In this document: one piece after another, positions 1 through 8,350 of the stretch
Position numbering within the stretch: position 1 is the stretch's first letter
Layout: every line of letters begins with the position of its first letter
From: Sinomicrobium kalidii
GTDB lineage: Bacteria > Bacteroidota > Bacteroidia > Flavobacteriales > Flavobacteriaceae
NCBI RefSeq assembly: GCF_021183825.1
Contig: NZ_CP089211.1
Span: forward strand, 2,232,001 to 2,296,000
Length of the DNA: 64,000 bases
Reading direction: 5' to 3'
Notes under the pieces: generated by a model
What the model saw: the letters and a program-made list of their open reading frames with translations, nothing else
Told to the model about the DNA's origin: nothing
The model's database searches: none
Program-made: the position numbers and the translations under genes

Positions 1-202
1 TTTCCACTAACGGATCGTCCTTAGGAGTATCAGTTGTAGCCAAAATAATTTTAGGTCCTTTTACCTCCTCTATCAATCTTTTCAAAATAAATTCTATCAA
101 AGGTATATTCCTAAAATAACAATTTGTCATTTTTCGGGGTAGTCTCGAAGAACCACTTCTGGCCTGCACAATAATCCCCAAAGATGTTTTTAGTAAATCC
201 AT
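1..202 (-). CDS. Sugar/acylneuraminate cytidylyltransferase, 5' part only
   Basis: The gene reads leftwards out of the window, so only about the first 67 residues are present. They begin MDLLKTSLGIIVQARSGSSR and continue with LPRKM, the CTP-binding signature of the CMP-KDO/CMP-sialate cytidylyltransferase superfamily (SpsF/NeuA-like, the I-x-Q-A-R-x-G-S-S-R-L-P-x-K pattern). Such enzymes activate a sugar acid or sugar phosphate with CTP for surface polysaccharide synthesis. The stretch is visibly richer in A and T than the genes to its right, as is common for O-antigen or capsule loci. The start is the only ATG that keeps the whole motif. Family is well supported; the sugar substrate cannot be told. 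Confidence 0.8.
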   Translation of the reverse strand, partial: MDLLKTSLGIIVQARSGSSRLPRKMTNCYFRNIPLIEFILKRLIEEVKGPKIILATTDTPKDDPLVE

Positions 203-332
203 TAAACCTTTCTTCGTTTTTATTTCTATATCTTTAAATAGAGATACTTCACTTCTAAAATCGTTGCTTAAACTTTGAACAAACCTCTTTTATCAAAAAC
301 CAAAATTTCTCATAAAGAATACACTATCCGCG

Positions 333-340
333 CAAAAGTA
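333..340 (-). promoter_or_regulatory. Candidate -7 box for the cytidylyltransferase gene
   Basis: On the minus strand this reads TACTTTTG, an exact match to the Bacteroidota -7 consensus TAnnTTTG. It lies about 130 nt upstream of the cytidylyltransferase start, so the leader would be long. No clear TTTG -33 element is seen. Confidence 0.4.
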
Positions 341-410
341 CGATAATCCCGTAAAGTACAAAGGAGAATCCTTCAGCTTGTCCCGCCCGGCCCTGCTCCG
401 TACATTTTTG

Positions 411-418
411 TACATTTG
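411..418 (+). promoter_or_regulatory. Candidate -7 box for upp
   Basis: TACATTTG matches TAnnTTTG exactly and ends 25 nt before the upp start codon. A TACATTT copy directly precedes it at 401-407. No convincing -33 element is present. Confidence 0.5.
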
Positions 419-443
419 AAACAGATACAAAATACCATCCCAC

Positions 444-1103
444 ATGAATATACACCATATAGGGGCACAGAATTCCATACTGAAACATTTCATCGCCGAA
501 TCCCGGGACCGCAACACCCAGGCCGACCGTATGCGTTTCCGTAAAAACATGGAGCGCATCGGGGAGATCCTGGGGTACGAACTTAGTAAAAATCTGTCTT
601 ACCGGGATAAAACCGTCGTCACTCCCCTGGGGGAAAAACATATCCCCCTTATTACAAACGAAATTATTATCTGTTCTATACTCCGTGCAGGACTCCCTTT
701 TCACAACGGACTCCTCAATTACTTCGACCATGCCGAGAATGCCTTTATATCGGCCTACCGGCATCATACGGGAAATGGTGATGATTTTGAGATCGTGGTC
801 GAATACCTTTCCTCCCCTTCCCTCGAAGGCAAGACGTTGTTGCTGGCCGATCCGATGCTGGCTACCGGGCAATCGTTTATTTCAGTCTATGAAAGCCTGA
901 AAAAGCTGGGAACTCCGGCGGAAATCCACCTTCTTGCCGTTATCGGTGCCCAACCGGGAATTGCACAGGCAGAACAGCATTTTCCTTCAGAGGCACATCT
1001 GTGGATCGCGGCCATTGACGATGAACTTAACGAGAAAGGCTATATCGTCCCTGGACTGGGGGATGCGGGAGACCTGGCCTACGGCACCAAGTTACAGCAT
1101 TAA
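444..1103 (+). CDS. upp: Uracil phosphoribosyltransferase
   Basis: Transfers phosphoribose from PRPP to uracil, giving UMP in cytosolic pyrimidine salvage. The 219-residue protein has the usual length. The PRPP-binding loop of type I phosphoribosyltransferases is visible as LLLADPMLATGQS (about residues 132-144), preceded by the CSILRAGLPF segment (77-86) found in uracil enzymes and followed by the C-terminal uracil-binding PGLGDAGDLAYGT. The chosen ATG starts the long conserved N-terminus and follows a -7 box at a suitable distance. The next gene (DUF6427) is convergent, six bases beyond the stop. Assignment is firm. Confidence 0.95.
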   Translation: MNIHHIGAQNSILKHFIAESRDRNTQADRMRFRKNMERIGEILGYELSKNLSYRDKTVVTPLGEKHIPLITNEIIICSILRAGLPFHNGLLNYFDHAENAFISAYRHHTGNGDDFEIVVEYLSSPSLEGKTLLLADPMLATGQSFISVYESLKKLGTPAEIHLLAVIGAQPGIAQAEQHFPSEAHLWIAAIDDELNEKGYIVPGLGDAGDLAYGTKLQH

Positions 1104-1109
1104 CGTTAC

Positions 1110-2036
1110 TTATGAAACAAATAACAGCAATACAGGGAGGATCAGAAACAACCACAGTACGGATTCTTTCCACCATCTCTTCGAAATGAGTTGCAGATAG
1201 TTGGTGATGAGTACCGAAGCCGGGAAAAAGGCAAAAACCACCTCATCGCTTTCCCTGTTGTTCGAAACAGCTGCTATCCCCGCACCTGCAAACAGGGCAA
1301 TGACCACGAGGAGCAAAGCGGATTGTACCACCGAGGGCTTTGCCTTGTAATTGGCCATAAAAGCCACCAGGGAGATCAAACTGAAAAATGCAATTAGTAC
1401 CATGGGAAGAATAAACCCTATCGTTTTGGTTTTTATGCTGTAAAAATTCACGGAAAACCGAAAAATTTCCACAAACCAGTCCATTCCGGTAAACCAGATG
1501 GCATAAGTAAACAACAGGATGGCCACGGTGAACATCGCTACAAAAGGAACCAGCCAGTTCCTGTAATCGCCCAGGCGATAAACAATTATTGAGGCGAACA
1601 CCACTATGAGAAACAACAGGGCCCATTCGTAAAACAGGGAAGCCACGCATATCCACAAAGAAGCATCGAATATTTTCTGCCTTATCTGTATAAGCGACCG
1701 TATGCTGATCACCCGGCGCAAAGCCAGTAATACAAAAAAGTTGGCCATTACAATTTCTGTGCTTCTGAATATCTGGGGAAAAAGGCATAAAAACAGTACA
1801 TACAACAGCACTGCATATGAATTGCCCTCGCAAAGTGCATTTTTACGAATAATAAAATTGACAATAAAAACACTGAAAAGTATCACGAAAAAAAACACGG
1901 AACAGGAGAAAAATACGGGAACATTCCACACCGTATCATAGAGATAAAATTGTGTTATCCAATAAAAAAAACCCATATACAGGGAGATCAATAAAAAATT
2001 TATGGGTTTTGCACGGTTAAAAAAACTGGAAATCAT
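1110..2036 (-). CDS. DUF6427-like polytopic membrane protein
   Basis: A 308-residue, strongly hydrophobic protein with roughly eight to ten membrane-spanning segments spread over its whole length and only short charged loops. It begins MISSFFNRAKPINFLL, which resembles the N-terminus of DUF6427 proteins that sit beside upp in Flavobacteriia (recalled from family knowledge, not searched). It converges on upp and diverges from the DUF6341-like gene. The membrane topology is clear from the sequence. Function is unknown; its steady place next to upp and purD is the only hint, and I do not infer a role from it. Confidence 0.75.
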   Translation of the reverse strand: MISSFFNRAKPINFLLISLYMGFFYWITQFYLYDTVWNVPVFFSCSVFFFVILFSVFIVNFIIRKNALCEGNSYAVLLYVLFLCLFPQIFRSTEIVMANFFVLLALRRVISIRSLIQIRQKIFDASLWICVASLFYEWALLFLIVVFASIIVYRLGDYRNWLVPFVAMFTVAILLFTYAIWFTGMDWFVEIFRFSVNFYSIKTKTIGFILPMVLIAFFSLISLVAFMANYKAKPSVVQSALLLVVIALFAGAGIAAVSNNRESDEVVFAFFPASVLITNYLQLISKRWWKESVLWLFLILPVLLLFVS

Positions 2037-2050
2037 CTCGTGTTTTTATA

Positions 2051-2065
2051 TTTTACAATGTAAAA
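2051..2065. promoter_or_regulatory. Perfect 7-bp dyad between divergent genes
   Basis: TTTTACAATGTAAAA is a perfect inverted repeat around a single central base. It lies 15 bp upstream of the DUF6427-like start and just before the -7 box of the divergent DUF6341-like gene. This position suits an operator, but no regulator is identified. Confidence 0.35.
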
Positions 2066-2069
2066 AATG

Positions 2070-2077
2070 TAAATTTG
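2070..2077 (+). promoter_or_regulatory. Candidate -7 box for the DUF6341-like gene
   Basis: TAAATTTG matches TAnnTTTG exactly. It lies 138 nt upstream of the small membrane-protein gene, so the transcript would have a leader of about 130 nt containing the stem-loop at 2109-2144. Confidence 0.4.
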
Positions 2078-2108
2078 CAGCGTAAATATAGTATAACTTT
2101 TATCTTTT

Positions 2109-2144
2109 AGCGATGAAACCGATATGACTGAAATAATCATCGCT
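2109..2144 (+). other. Stem-loop in the leader of the DUF6341-like gene
   Basis: AGCGATGA at 2109-2116 pairs perfectly with TCATCGCT at 2137-2144 across a 20-nt loop. A second near-palindrome, GGTTACATGTGACC, follows at 2174-2187. Together they give the leader secondary-structure potential. No known riboswitch class is recognised. Confidence 0.35.
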
Positions 2145-2215
2145 TTAGTGTCTAACGATTATTTTAGTCATCAAAGGTTACATGTGACCGTTGAAAAAAT
2201 AATAAAAATAAACAC

Positions 2216-2446
2216 ATGAAAGATTTTTTTGAAGGCATTCAGTACCTGTTTGAAGATATTCTCTTTGCACCTCTCAACTGGCTGCGTGAGGTAGAGTTGG
2301 AGAACTGGTGGGCGGCAAACACCCTGAACTGGTTGTTTATTATTATATGTATGGTAGCTATCGTATACTGGATACTTCAACTCAAAAAATTCAACGATGC
2401 CGGGGAAGAGGACAAAAGCATTTCTGCGCACTCTTTCTTAAAATAA
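2216..2446 (+). CDS. DUF6341-like small single-pass membrane protein
   Basis: A 76-residue protein with an amphipathic, aromatic N-terminal half (MKDFFEGIQYLFEDILFAPL), one transmembrane helix at about residues 38-55 and a charged tail ending SAHSFLK. This matches my recollection of DUF6341, a short family conserved between upp/DUF6427 and purD in Flavobacteriia and often mislabelled as uracil phosphoribosyltransferase because of that position. The two-residue motif pattern and length support a real gene despite its size. Function unknown. The start has no alternative in frame, since no other Met lies in the N-terminal half. Confidence 0.75.
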   Translation: MKDFFEGIQYLFEDILFAPLNWLREVELENWWAANTLNWLFIIICMVAIVYWILQLKKFNDAGEEDKSISAHSFLK

Positions 2447-2518
2447 GACAGGTAATCCAAAGCATTGATTATAATCGAAGAAGATACCTGAAAAGTGATT
2501 CTTCTTTATAGCTATTAC

Positions 2519-2576
2519 TTCGGGCGCAGTCGAGAGGCTTTATTTTCAGTCCGGCTCTTTCTCGATTGCGCCCGAA
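2519..2576. repeat. Imperfect 17-bp inverted repeat between convergent genes
   Basis: TTCGGGCGCAGTCGAGA (2519-2535) and TCTCGATTGCGCCCGAA (2560-2576) are reverse complements with one mismatch, separated by 24 nt. The element sits in the 170-bp gap between the ends of the DUF6341-like gene and purD, so it could be a two-way terminator or a copy of a dispersed palindromic repeat. No U-rich tail follows on either strand, which favours the repeat reading. Confidence 0.55.
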
Positions 2577-2616
2577 ATGACAGTTTTAACTTATTTTCCG
2601 GACACCTTTCTGTTTC

Positions 2617-3909
2617 TTACAGGTCAAACCCGATATCTTTCCGGTAATACATCTTGTCAAAATGCAGTTTCTCCATATTTTGATAGGACTTTTGCAGTGC
2701 GGCCTTAAAATCCTTTCCATAAGAAGTAACGGCAATAACCCGGCCTCCGCTGGTCACTGTTTTGCCGTCTTTCAGGGCAGTGCCCGCATGAAAGACCAGG
2801 GAATCCTCAATAGTTGCTGTCTCCGTAATTTCCTTGCCTTTTTCATAAGCTTCGGGATACCCTCCTGAAACCGCCATTATTGTAGCAGCCGCTCTTTCGT
2901 CGACTTCAAGGTTGATCTTGTCCAGTGTTCCGGTTTGCACAGCCTCAAAAATGTCCGCCAGATCGGTTTTTACCCTGGGCAGTACCACTTCCGTTTCCGG
3001 GTCGCCCATACGTACGTTGTATTCAATCACATAAGGGTCTTCTCCTACTTTTATCAACCCTATGAAGATAAATCCCCTGTAAGGCAGTTCGTCTTTCTGT
3101 AACCCGGAAATCGTAGGTTTTACAATGCGTTCTTCTATTTTATTTACAAAGCTTTCACCGGCAAAGGGCACGGGGGAAACGGCTCCCATACCACCGGTGT
3201 TCAGCCCGGTATCGCCCTCTCCTATTCTTTTGTAGTCTTTTGCCATGGGCAACGTCAGGTAGTGCTTTCCGTCCGTAACCACAAAACAGCTCAGCTCAAT
3301 GCCACTCAAAAATTCCTCGATAACGACTTTGGCACTGGCATCACCGAACTTGGCCTCCACCAGCATGTTTTTAAGCTCTGCTTTCGCTTCCTCCAGGTCA
3401 TTCAATATCAATACTCCTTTCCCGGCCGCCAGCCCGTCGGCTTTAAGTACATATGGCGGTTCGAGTTGTTCCAGGAAGGCAAATCCGTCTTCCAGTTGCT
3501 CCCTGGTAAAACTTTGATAGGCCGCAGTAGGAATGCCGTGACGGTTCATAAATTCCTTGGCAAACTCTTTACTCCCCTCCAGTTGTGCCGCCAGCTTTTG
3601 CGGACCGATCACAGCTACATTCTGCAATTCGGGATCGTTCAGAAAATAATCGTGTATCCCTTTTACCAAGGGATCTTCGGGGCCTACAACCACCATATCT
3701 ATATTTTCTTTTAGTACCAGCGCTTTGATCCCGTCAAAATCGGTAACCGCTATGTCCACATTGGTAACTGCTTCACCCGAAGCCAGTTTTGTTCCGGCCG
3801 TACCTGCATTGCCCGGGGCTACAAATAACCGTTTAACCTTATTGCTCTGTGCTGTTTTCCAGGTAAAGGTGTGCTCTCTTCCGCCACCGCCCAGTATTAA
3901 TATGTTCAT
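2617..3909 (-). CDS. purD: Phosphoribosylamine--glycine ligase (GAR synthetase)
   Basis: Joins glycine to 5-phosphoribosylamine using ATP, the second step of purine synthesis. The 430-residue length is normal. The N-terminal domain begins MNILILGGGGREHTFTWK, the ATP-grasp core contains YVLKADGLAAGKGVLI (about 153-168), and the GARS signature RMGDPETEVVLPRV lies near residue 300. The start is the ATG of the invariant N-terminal beta strand. It lies 144 bp downstream of metG on the same strand, with a dispersed repeat in between, so the two may be separately transcribed. Assignment is firm. Confidence 0.96.
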   Translation of the reverse strand: MNILILGGGGREHTFTWKTAQSNKVKRLFVAPGNAGTAGTKLASGEAVTNVDIAVTDFDGIKALVLKENIDMVVVGPEDPLVKGIHDYFLNDPELQNVAVIGPQKLAAQLEGSKEFAKEFMNRHGIPTAAYQSFTREQLEDGFAFLEQLEPPYVLKADGLAAGKGVLILNDLEEAKAELKNMLVEAKFGDASAKVVIEEFLSGIELSCFVVTDGKHYLTLPMAKDYKRIGEGDTGLNTGGMGAVSPVPFAGESFVNKIEERIVKPTISGLQKDELPYRGFIFIGLIKVGEDPYVIEYNVRMGDPETEVVLPRVKTDLADIFEAVQTGTLDKINLEVDERAAATIMAVSGGYPEAYEKGKEITETATIEDSLVFHAGTALKDGKTVTSGGRVIAVTSYGKDFKAALQKSYQNMEKLHFDKMYYRKDIGFDL

Positions 3910-3940
3910 TTGTATGAGGTTTTATTGTTGGACCGAATAT

Positions 3941-4019
3941 CTCCCCCCTTTGGGGGGATTAAGGGAGATTGAAATACCGATCCCCCCTCTGCCTTCGGCA
4001 TCTCCCCTTTTGGGGGAGA
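3941..4019. repeat. Dispersed intergenic repeat, copy 1
   Basis: The purD-metG gap holds two short C-run/G-run palindromes (3941-3957 and 4002-4018) around a core at 3984-4007. On the minus strand the core reads GGGGAGATGCC GAAGGCAGAGGGG. A 23-of-24 match to this core occurs at 31575-31598, 27 kb away. I recall similar G-rich intergenic repeats from other Flavobacteria. Confidence 0.65.
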
Positions 4020-4053
4020 ACATTATCTTTTTAACTTTTATAATAATCCGGAA

Positions 4054-6138
4054 TCAGGAAACGGTTTCCCCGTTTTCAACGGCATCATCCGGGTTGAGGA
4101 ATACCAGTTTTCCCCCGGAGTCCTGTGTCATCAATATCATCCCTTCACTTTCCACTCCCCTCAGTTTTCTCGGGGCCAGGTTAACCAGTACGGTTACTTT
4201 TTTCCCTACAATTTCCTCGGGTTTAAAGCTCTGGGCAATCCCGGACACTATAGTCCTTACATCCAGTCCCGTATCTACCTTTAAAACCAAAAGTTTATCG
4301 GCTTTTTTCATTTTCTCCGCCTCAATGATAGTGCCTACACGCATATCCAGTTTGGCAAAATCCTCATAGGAGATGGTTTCCTTCCGGGCGGGCAATTCCT
4401 TATTGTTTTCCTTGTTCTCCTGCCTGGTCTGTTCCAGTCGCTCCAGTTGTTTTTTAATTTCCTGGTCCTCGATCTTGGTAAACAGCAATTCTGCCTTGTT
4501 TACACGGTGTCCTTCGGGAAGCAGGTCGTCTCCGTCGGTAACGGCATCCCAGGGCGCATTTTCACCTGAACCGGAACGCCCGAGCATCTGCTGTAACTTT
4601 TTAGCGGTAAAAGGCAGGAAAGGTTCGCTTAACACACTCAACACCCCGGCCACCTGAAGTGCCACATACATAATGGTCTGCACCCGCTCTGCATCTTCCT
4701 TCACTATTTTCCAGGGTTCTTCCTCTGCCAGGTATTTGTTGCCCAGCCGTGCTACATTGAGCAACTGTCCCAGGGCCTCACGGAAGCGGTAGCGCTCTAT
4801 GGCAGACGCTATGATATCAGGATATTTCTTTAACCCGGCCAGGGTGGCCCGGTCCTTTTCCGTAAACGTGCCCGGTTGCGGAACAATCCCGTCGTAATAT
4901 TTGTTGGTAAGCACAATCACCCGGTTGACAAAATTTCCGAAGATGGCTACCAGTTCATTGTTGTTCCTGGCCTGGAAATCTTTCCAGGTAAAATCGTTGT
5001 CCTTGGTTTCCGGAGCATTGGCCGTTAACGTATAGCGGAGCACATCCTGTTTTCCGGGAAAATCCTCCAGGTATTCGTGCAGCCATACGGCCCAGTTCTT
5101 CGAGGTTGACAGTTTATTGCCTTCCAGGTTCAGAAATTCGTTGGCCGGAACATTGTCCGGTAATATATAACTGCCTTCCGCCTCTAACATGGCAGGAAAG
5201 ATAACGCAGTGAAATACGATGTTGTCTTTTCCTATAAAGTGTACCAACTTCGTATCTTTATCTTTCCAGTAGGGCTCCCAGTCTATACCTTCCCGTTCCG
5301 CCCATTCCTTGGTAGATGAAATGTAGCCAATGGGCGCATCGAACCATACGTAAAGCACTTTCCCTTCCGCCCCTTCCACGGGAACGGGAATCCCCCAGTC
5401 GAGGTCGCGCGTCACGGCACGGGGTTTCAGTCCTTCGTCCAGCCACGATTTTACCTGTCCGTAGACATTGGGTTTCCAGTCGTTTTTATGTCCTTCCAGA
5501 ATCCATTCCCTCAAAAAAGTATCGTATTGGTCCAAAGGAAGGAACCAGTGTCGTGTTTGTTTCATCACCGGTTTTGTTCCGGTTATGGTCGATTTCGGAT
5601 TGATAAGGTCTGTGGCGTTCAGGGAAGACCCACAGTTTTCACACTGGTCGCCATAAGCTTCTTCATGGCCGCATTTCGGACAGGTACCGATAACAAAACG
5701 GTCGGCCAGGAACTGTCCGGCCTCTTCGTCATATAATTGCTCGGTAACTTCTTCTATGAATTTCCCGTCGTCATACAATTTCCGGAAAAATTCGGAAGCC
5801 GTTTTATGATGGATCGCTGCCGAAGTCCGGGAATAATTGTCAAATGAGATTCCGAAATCCGCAAAGGACTTTTTGATCATCGCATGATACCTGTCAATGA
5901 TCTCCCCGGGCGTAACCCCTTCTTTCCTGGCCCGCATGGAAATCGCCACCCCGTGTTCGTCGCTTCCGCAGATAAAAGCGACATCTTTTCCCCGTAACCT
6001 CAGGTAACGGGCATAAATATCGGCAGGAACATAAACCCCGGCCAGGTGGCCTATATGTATGGGCCCGTTGGTATACGGCAATGCAGACGTAATCGTATAA
6101 CGTTTTGGGTTTTGTGGCATAGTTTCTTTTTTTCTCAT
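4054..6138 (-). CDS. metG: Methionyl-tRNA synthetase
   Basis: Charges tRNA-Met. The 694-residue protein has the class I HIGH motif as PIHIGHLAG (residues 26-34), a zinc knuckle with Cys153, Cys156, Cys166 and Cys169, and the KMSKS loop in the variant form KLSTSK (342-347). The last 110 residues (from about [20 protein letters not shown]) form the OB-fold tRNA-binding domain seen in dimeric bacterial enzymes. An alternative start at 6120 ([18 protein letters not shown]) is a little shorter and equally credible. A -7 box lies about 110 nt upstream. Assignment is firm. Confidence 0.96.
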   Translation of the reverse strand: MRKKETMPQNPKRYTITSALPYTNGPIHIGHLAGVYVPADIYARYLRLRGKDVAFICGSDEHGVAISMRARKEGVTPGEIIDRYHAMIKKSFADFGISFDNYSRTSAAIHHKTASEFFRKLYDDGKFIEEVTEQLYDEEAGQFLADRFVIGTCPKCGHEEAYGDQCENCGSSLNATDLINPKSTITGTKPVMKQTRHWFLPLDQYDTFLREWILEGHKNDWKPNVYGQVKSWLDEGLKPRAVTRDLDWGIPVPVEGAEGKVLYVWFDAPIGYISSTKEWAEREGIDWEPYWKDKDTKLVHFIGKDNIVFHCVIFPAMLEAEGSYILPDNVPANEFLNLEGNKLSTSKNWAVWLHEYLEDFPGKQDVLRYTLTANAPETKDNDFTWKDFQARNNNELVAIFGNFVNRVIVLTNKYYDGIVPQPGTFTEKDRATLAGLKKYPDIIASAIERYRFREALGQLLNVARLGNKYLAEEEPWKIVKEDAERVQTIMYVALQVAGVLSVLSEPFLPFTAKKLQQMLGRSGSGENAPWDAVTDGDDLLPEGHRVNKAELLFTKIEDQEIKKQLERLEQTRQENKENNKELPARKETISYEDFAKLDMRVGTIIEAEKMKKADKLLVLKVDTGLDVRTIVSGIAQSFKPEEIVGKKVTVLVNLAPRKLRGVESEGMILMTQDSGGKLVFLNPDDAVENGETVS

Positions 6139-6246
6139 TCGGTTTAATCGCTGAAAAAGACATCAGGACCGGCACAAACCCGTTTTTCCGGACAAATCTT
6201 GTGAGGCCCTGCCTTTCAACATCCGGAACGCGGCCGGATCAGTGTG

Positions 6247-6254
6247 CAAAAATA
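6247..6254 (-). promoter_or_regulatory. Candidate -7 box for metG
   Basis: The minus strand reads TATTTTTG, an exact TAnnTTTG match, about 110 nt upstream of the metG start. The long leader could allow regulation, but no T-box or other known element is recognised. Confidence 0.4.
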
Positions 6255-6396
6255 AGCATTAGGATGGATTAGACCGTAAAAATCGGGAAATCGTCAGGGT
6301 GAAATCATTTAAACCTTCATTTTTGTCCGGAATAACTTCGGAAAAGATTATAAAACGATTGTCAGTTTGTATCCTCAAGAAATAACGAATGATGAA

Positions 6397-6417
6397 ATCC
6401 GAATATTGAATGATGAA
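6397..6417 (+). repeat. Short dispersed repeat, copy A
   Basis: ATCCGAATATTGAATGATGAA matches 18 of 21 bases of a minus-strand copy at 9690-9710. Related fragments (GACATTCAATATCCGG near 6458) surround it. Both copies are intergenic. Confidence 0.45.
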
Positions 6418-6682
6418 GTTTTATGAGTCCGTATCACTTCGGCATTCCGCGGTTCGACATTCAATATCCGGCACTTATAAATAACTTGTAATTTATTAGA
6501 GCCCGTGAAAATTCCGCTTATTTCCCAAACTGAACGATAAAACATCATTGCGGACAAAGCATAGCAATTTCCCCCGTGGTAATCGGGATTGCCACGCCTG
6601 AGTTTGTCTGCACTGGCACGGTCGAAGTATTGATACATGGCTTCAATTTTGAAAAAGCGTCGTTTACCTGATCTTTTTTAAA

Positions 6683-6690
6683 TACTTTTG
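6683..6690 (+). promoter_or_regulatory. Candidate -7 box for ldcA-like gene
   Basis: TACTTTTG matches TAnnTTTG exactly and lies 76 nt upstream of the LD-carboxypeptidase start. Confidence 0.4.
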
Positions 6691-6766
6691 TTTTGGGAAA
6701 TCGTCATCCCGTTTTCCCGTTTTTTGTTATTTTGCCGTCAAAGAGAGAAACCATACCCGATTACAC

Positions 6767-7750
6767 ATGTTTAAATCCATCCGTTATTCTTTATTCGTTC
6801 TGTTATTGTTTGTTATGATGGTAAAGGCCCATACTCAAAACCCGGTGATCATTCCGCCATACCTTCAAAAAGGCGATACGGTAGCCATCGTGGCCACGGC
6901 AAGAAGCTTTCAGCCGGAGGACCTGCAATCGGCCAGGGATTCCCTTCGCAACTGGGGACTTCATGTGGTACTGGGGAAAACCATAGGCCCGCAATACCAC
7001 CAGCTTGCCGGGACGGACAGGGAACGTGCGGATGATCTGCAGCACATGCTGGACGATCCTTCCGTAAAAGCCATATGGGCTGCCCGCGGAGGATACGGTA
7101 CCGTTCGTATCGTGGATATGCTGGATTTTACGAAATTCCGCCAAAAGCCCAAATGGATTATCGGTTACAGTGACGTTACCGTGTTGCACAGCCATATCCA
7201 CAAACTGGGCATAGCCACCCTGCACGCCACCATGCCCATCAATGTGAAAAAAAATTCCGAAGCGGCCGTTCAAAGTCTTAAAAAGGCACTTTTCGGGAAA
7301 AAACTGCAATACAAAGTCCCTTCCCGTCTGCAGAACCGTATGGGAACTGCCGAAGGGCAACTGGTAGGAGGCAACCTTTCTATTTTATACAGCCTGCTCG
7401 GTTCGCCTTCCTCGATAAATACAGACGGGAAAATACTGCTTATTGAAGACCTGGACGAATACCTCTATCACGTAGACAGGATGATGATGAACCTGAAACG
7501 CAACGGGTATTTTGACAACCTGAAAGGTCTCATCATAGGCGGTATGACGCGGATGCACGACAACAGCATTCCCTGGGGCAAGGATGCCATTGGTATTGTA
7601 AAGGAAATTGCCGACGCTTATGACTTCCCTGTTTGCTTTGATTTTCCTGCAGGACATCTCGAGGACAACAGGGCATTAATACTGGGGAAAGACGTAAAAC
7701 TGACTGTCGGAAAGGATTCCGTTAGCCTGAAGTTTAAGGATAAAAAATAA
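6767..7750 (+). CDS. S66 family LD-carboxypeptidase, exported
   Basis: Cleaves the L-Lys/DAP-D-Ala bond of murein tetrapeptides during cell-wall recycling (known of family S66). The catalytic residues are visible: Ser135 in WIIGYSDVT, Glu227 in LLIEDLDEYLYHVDRM and His297 in FPAGHLEDN. Unlike the cytosolic E. coli LdcA, this 327-residue copy starts with a signal peptide (MFKSIRYSLFVLLLFVMMVK, cleavage near AHTQN), so it should act in the periplasm. It converges with a lipoprotein gene 18 bp downstream. Family assignment is strong; exact substrate is inferred. Confidence 0.9.
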   Translation: MFKSIRYSLFVLLLFVMMVKAHTQNPVIIPPYLQKGDTVAIVATARSFQPEDLQSARDSLRNWGLHVVLGKTIGPQYHQLAGTDRERADDLQHMLDDPSVKAIWAARGGYGTVRIVDMLDFTKFRQKPKWIIGYSDVTVLHSHIHKLGIATLHATMPINVKKNSEAAVQSLKKALFGKKLQYKVPSRLQNRMGTAEGQLVGGNLSILYSLLGSPSSINTDGKILLIEDLDEYLYHVDRMMMNLKRNGYFDNLKGLIIGGMTRMHDNSIPWGKDAIGIVKEIADAYDFPVCFDFPAGHLEDNRALILGKDVKLTVGKDSVSLKFKDKK

Positions 7751-7768
7751 AATCCGGAGAGGTCCGGA

Positions 7769-8233
7769 CTATTGGTCGAGTTTTACTTCTATCGTAAAAT
7801 CGCCTGACCACGGGTTTCCCGCCATCATGTTTTCTCCGACAGACAGGGTATGGGTTCCGGCCTGTTCCAGGTCGTATTTCAGCTCCCTGCCGAAAGGTCC
7901 GTCGGCCGAACCGTCCGGGAAAAAGATCTGCGTAAAACGGATATTGGCCGTTGTATCCTGCGATACCAGCTTTGCCGATAATTTTGCCGGCCCGTCTGTT
8001 TGAAAGACGAAATATTTCTTATCCCGTTCTTCCTTGTGCACCGCTCCGCTGACAAAGCCGTTTTTCAAATTCAGTGCAAGTGTGTCACGGGAGGTCTCGG
8101 TTATTCCTGAATTGACTTCTTCTCCGGAGGCAACATTATTTTGTTTTTCCTTTTCCGGCTTTCTCCCACAGGAGACCGCCAGGAATACCAGCAATAAAAA
8201 GATGATCCTGAATCCTGATTTTTGAAAACGCAT
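7769..8233 (-). CDS. Lipoprotein of unknown function
   Basis: A 154-residue protein with a classic SPII signal: positively charged start, hydrophobic core FRIIFLLLVFLAVSC and lipobox Cys22. The mature part starts with a charged linker rich in Lys and Glu, followed by a probably beta-rich domain (FVFQTDGPAKLSAKLVSQDT onward, and a GTHTLSVGENMM segment) that resembles pre-peptidase C-terminal or inhibitor-like sandwich domains only vaguely. It is transcribed towards ldcA. A -7 box ends 13 nt upstream of its start, implying a very short leader. I do not recognise the family. Confidence 0.75.
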   Translation of the reverse strand: MRFQKSGFRIIFLLLVFLAVSCGRKPEKEKQNNVASGEEVNSGITETSRDTLALNLKNGFVSGAVHKEERDKKYFVFQTDGPAKLSAKLVSQDTTANIRFTQIFFPDGSADGPFGRELKYDLEQAGTHTLSVGENMMAGNPWSGDFTIEVKLDQ

Positions 8234-8246
8234 AAGAACTTTTTTA

Positions 8247-8254
8247 CAAAAGTA
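8247..8254 (-). promoter_or_regulatory. Candidate -7 box for the 154-residue lipoprotein
   Basis: The minus strand reads TACTTTTG, exact to TAnnTTTG, only 13 nt before the start codon. Transcription would begin a few bases before the ATG. Confidence 0.5.
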
Positions 8255-8350
8255 CGGATATAGTTACATCTTGCCGGAAAGCCTTATGCAAAAATCACAA
8301 TATGTTATCCGGATTTTGTAAATTTACCTGTAGGGCAGAAAGAAAACGGC

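Larger units (their letters stand above)
6139..6766. other. 628-bp intergenic region with repeat remnant and no convincing gene
   Basis: This gap separates metG and ldcA, which diverge. It holds a metG -7 box, a short dispersed repeat near 6386-6475, an 88-codon minus-strand reading frame (6375-6638) that I do not accept as a gene, and the ldcA -7 box. The stretch 6490-6640 has gene-like composition but matches no family I recognise; it may be a decayed gene or mobile-element remnant. Confidence 0.5.

Noticed and set aside
324..872. 182-codon minus-strand frame overlapping upp
   Set aside because: Antisense to upp, with no family match.
6375..6638. 88-codon minus-strand frame between metG and ldcA
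   Set aside because: Its C-terminal third is the short dispersed repeat and no family is recognised; kept only as an unexplained stretch.
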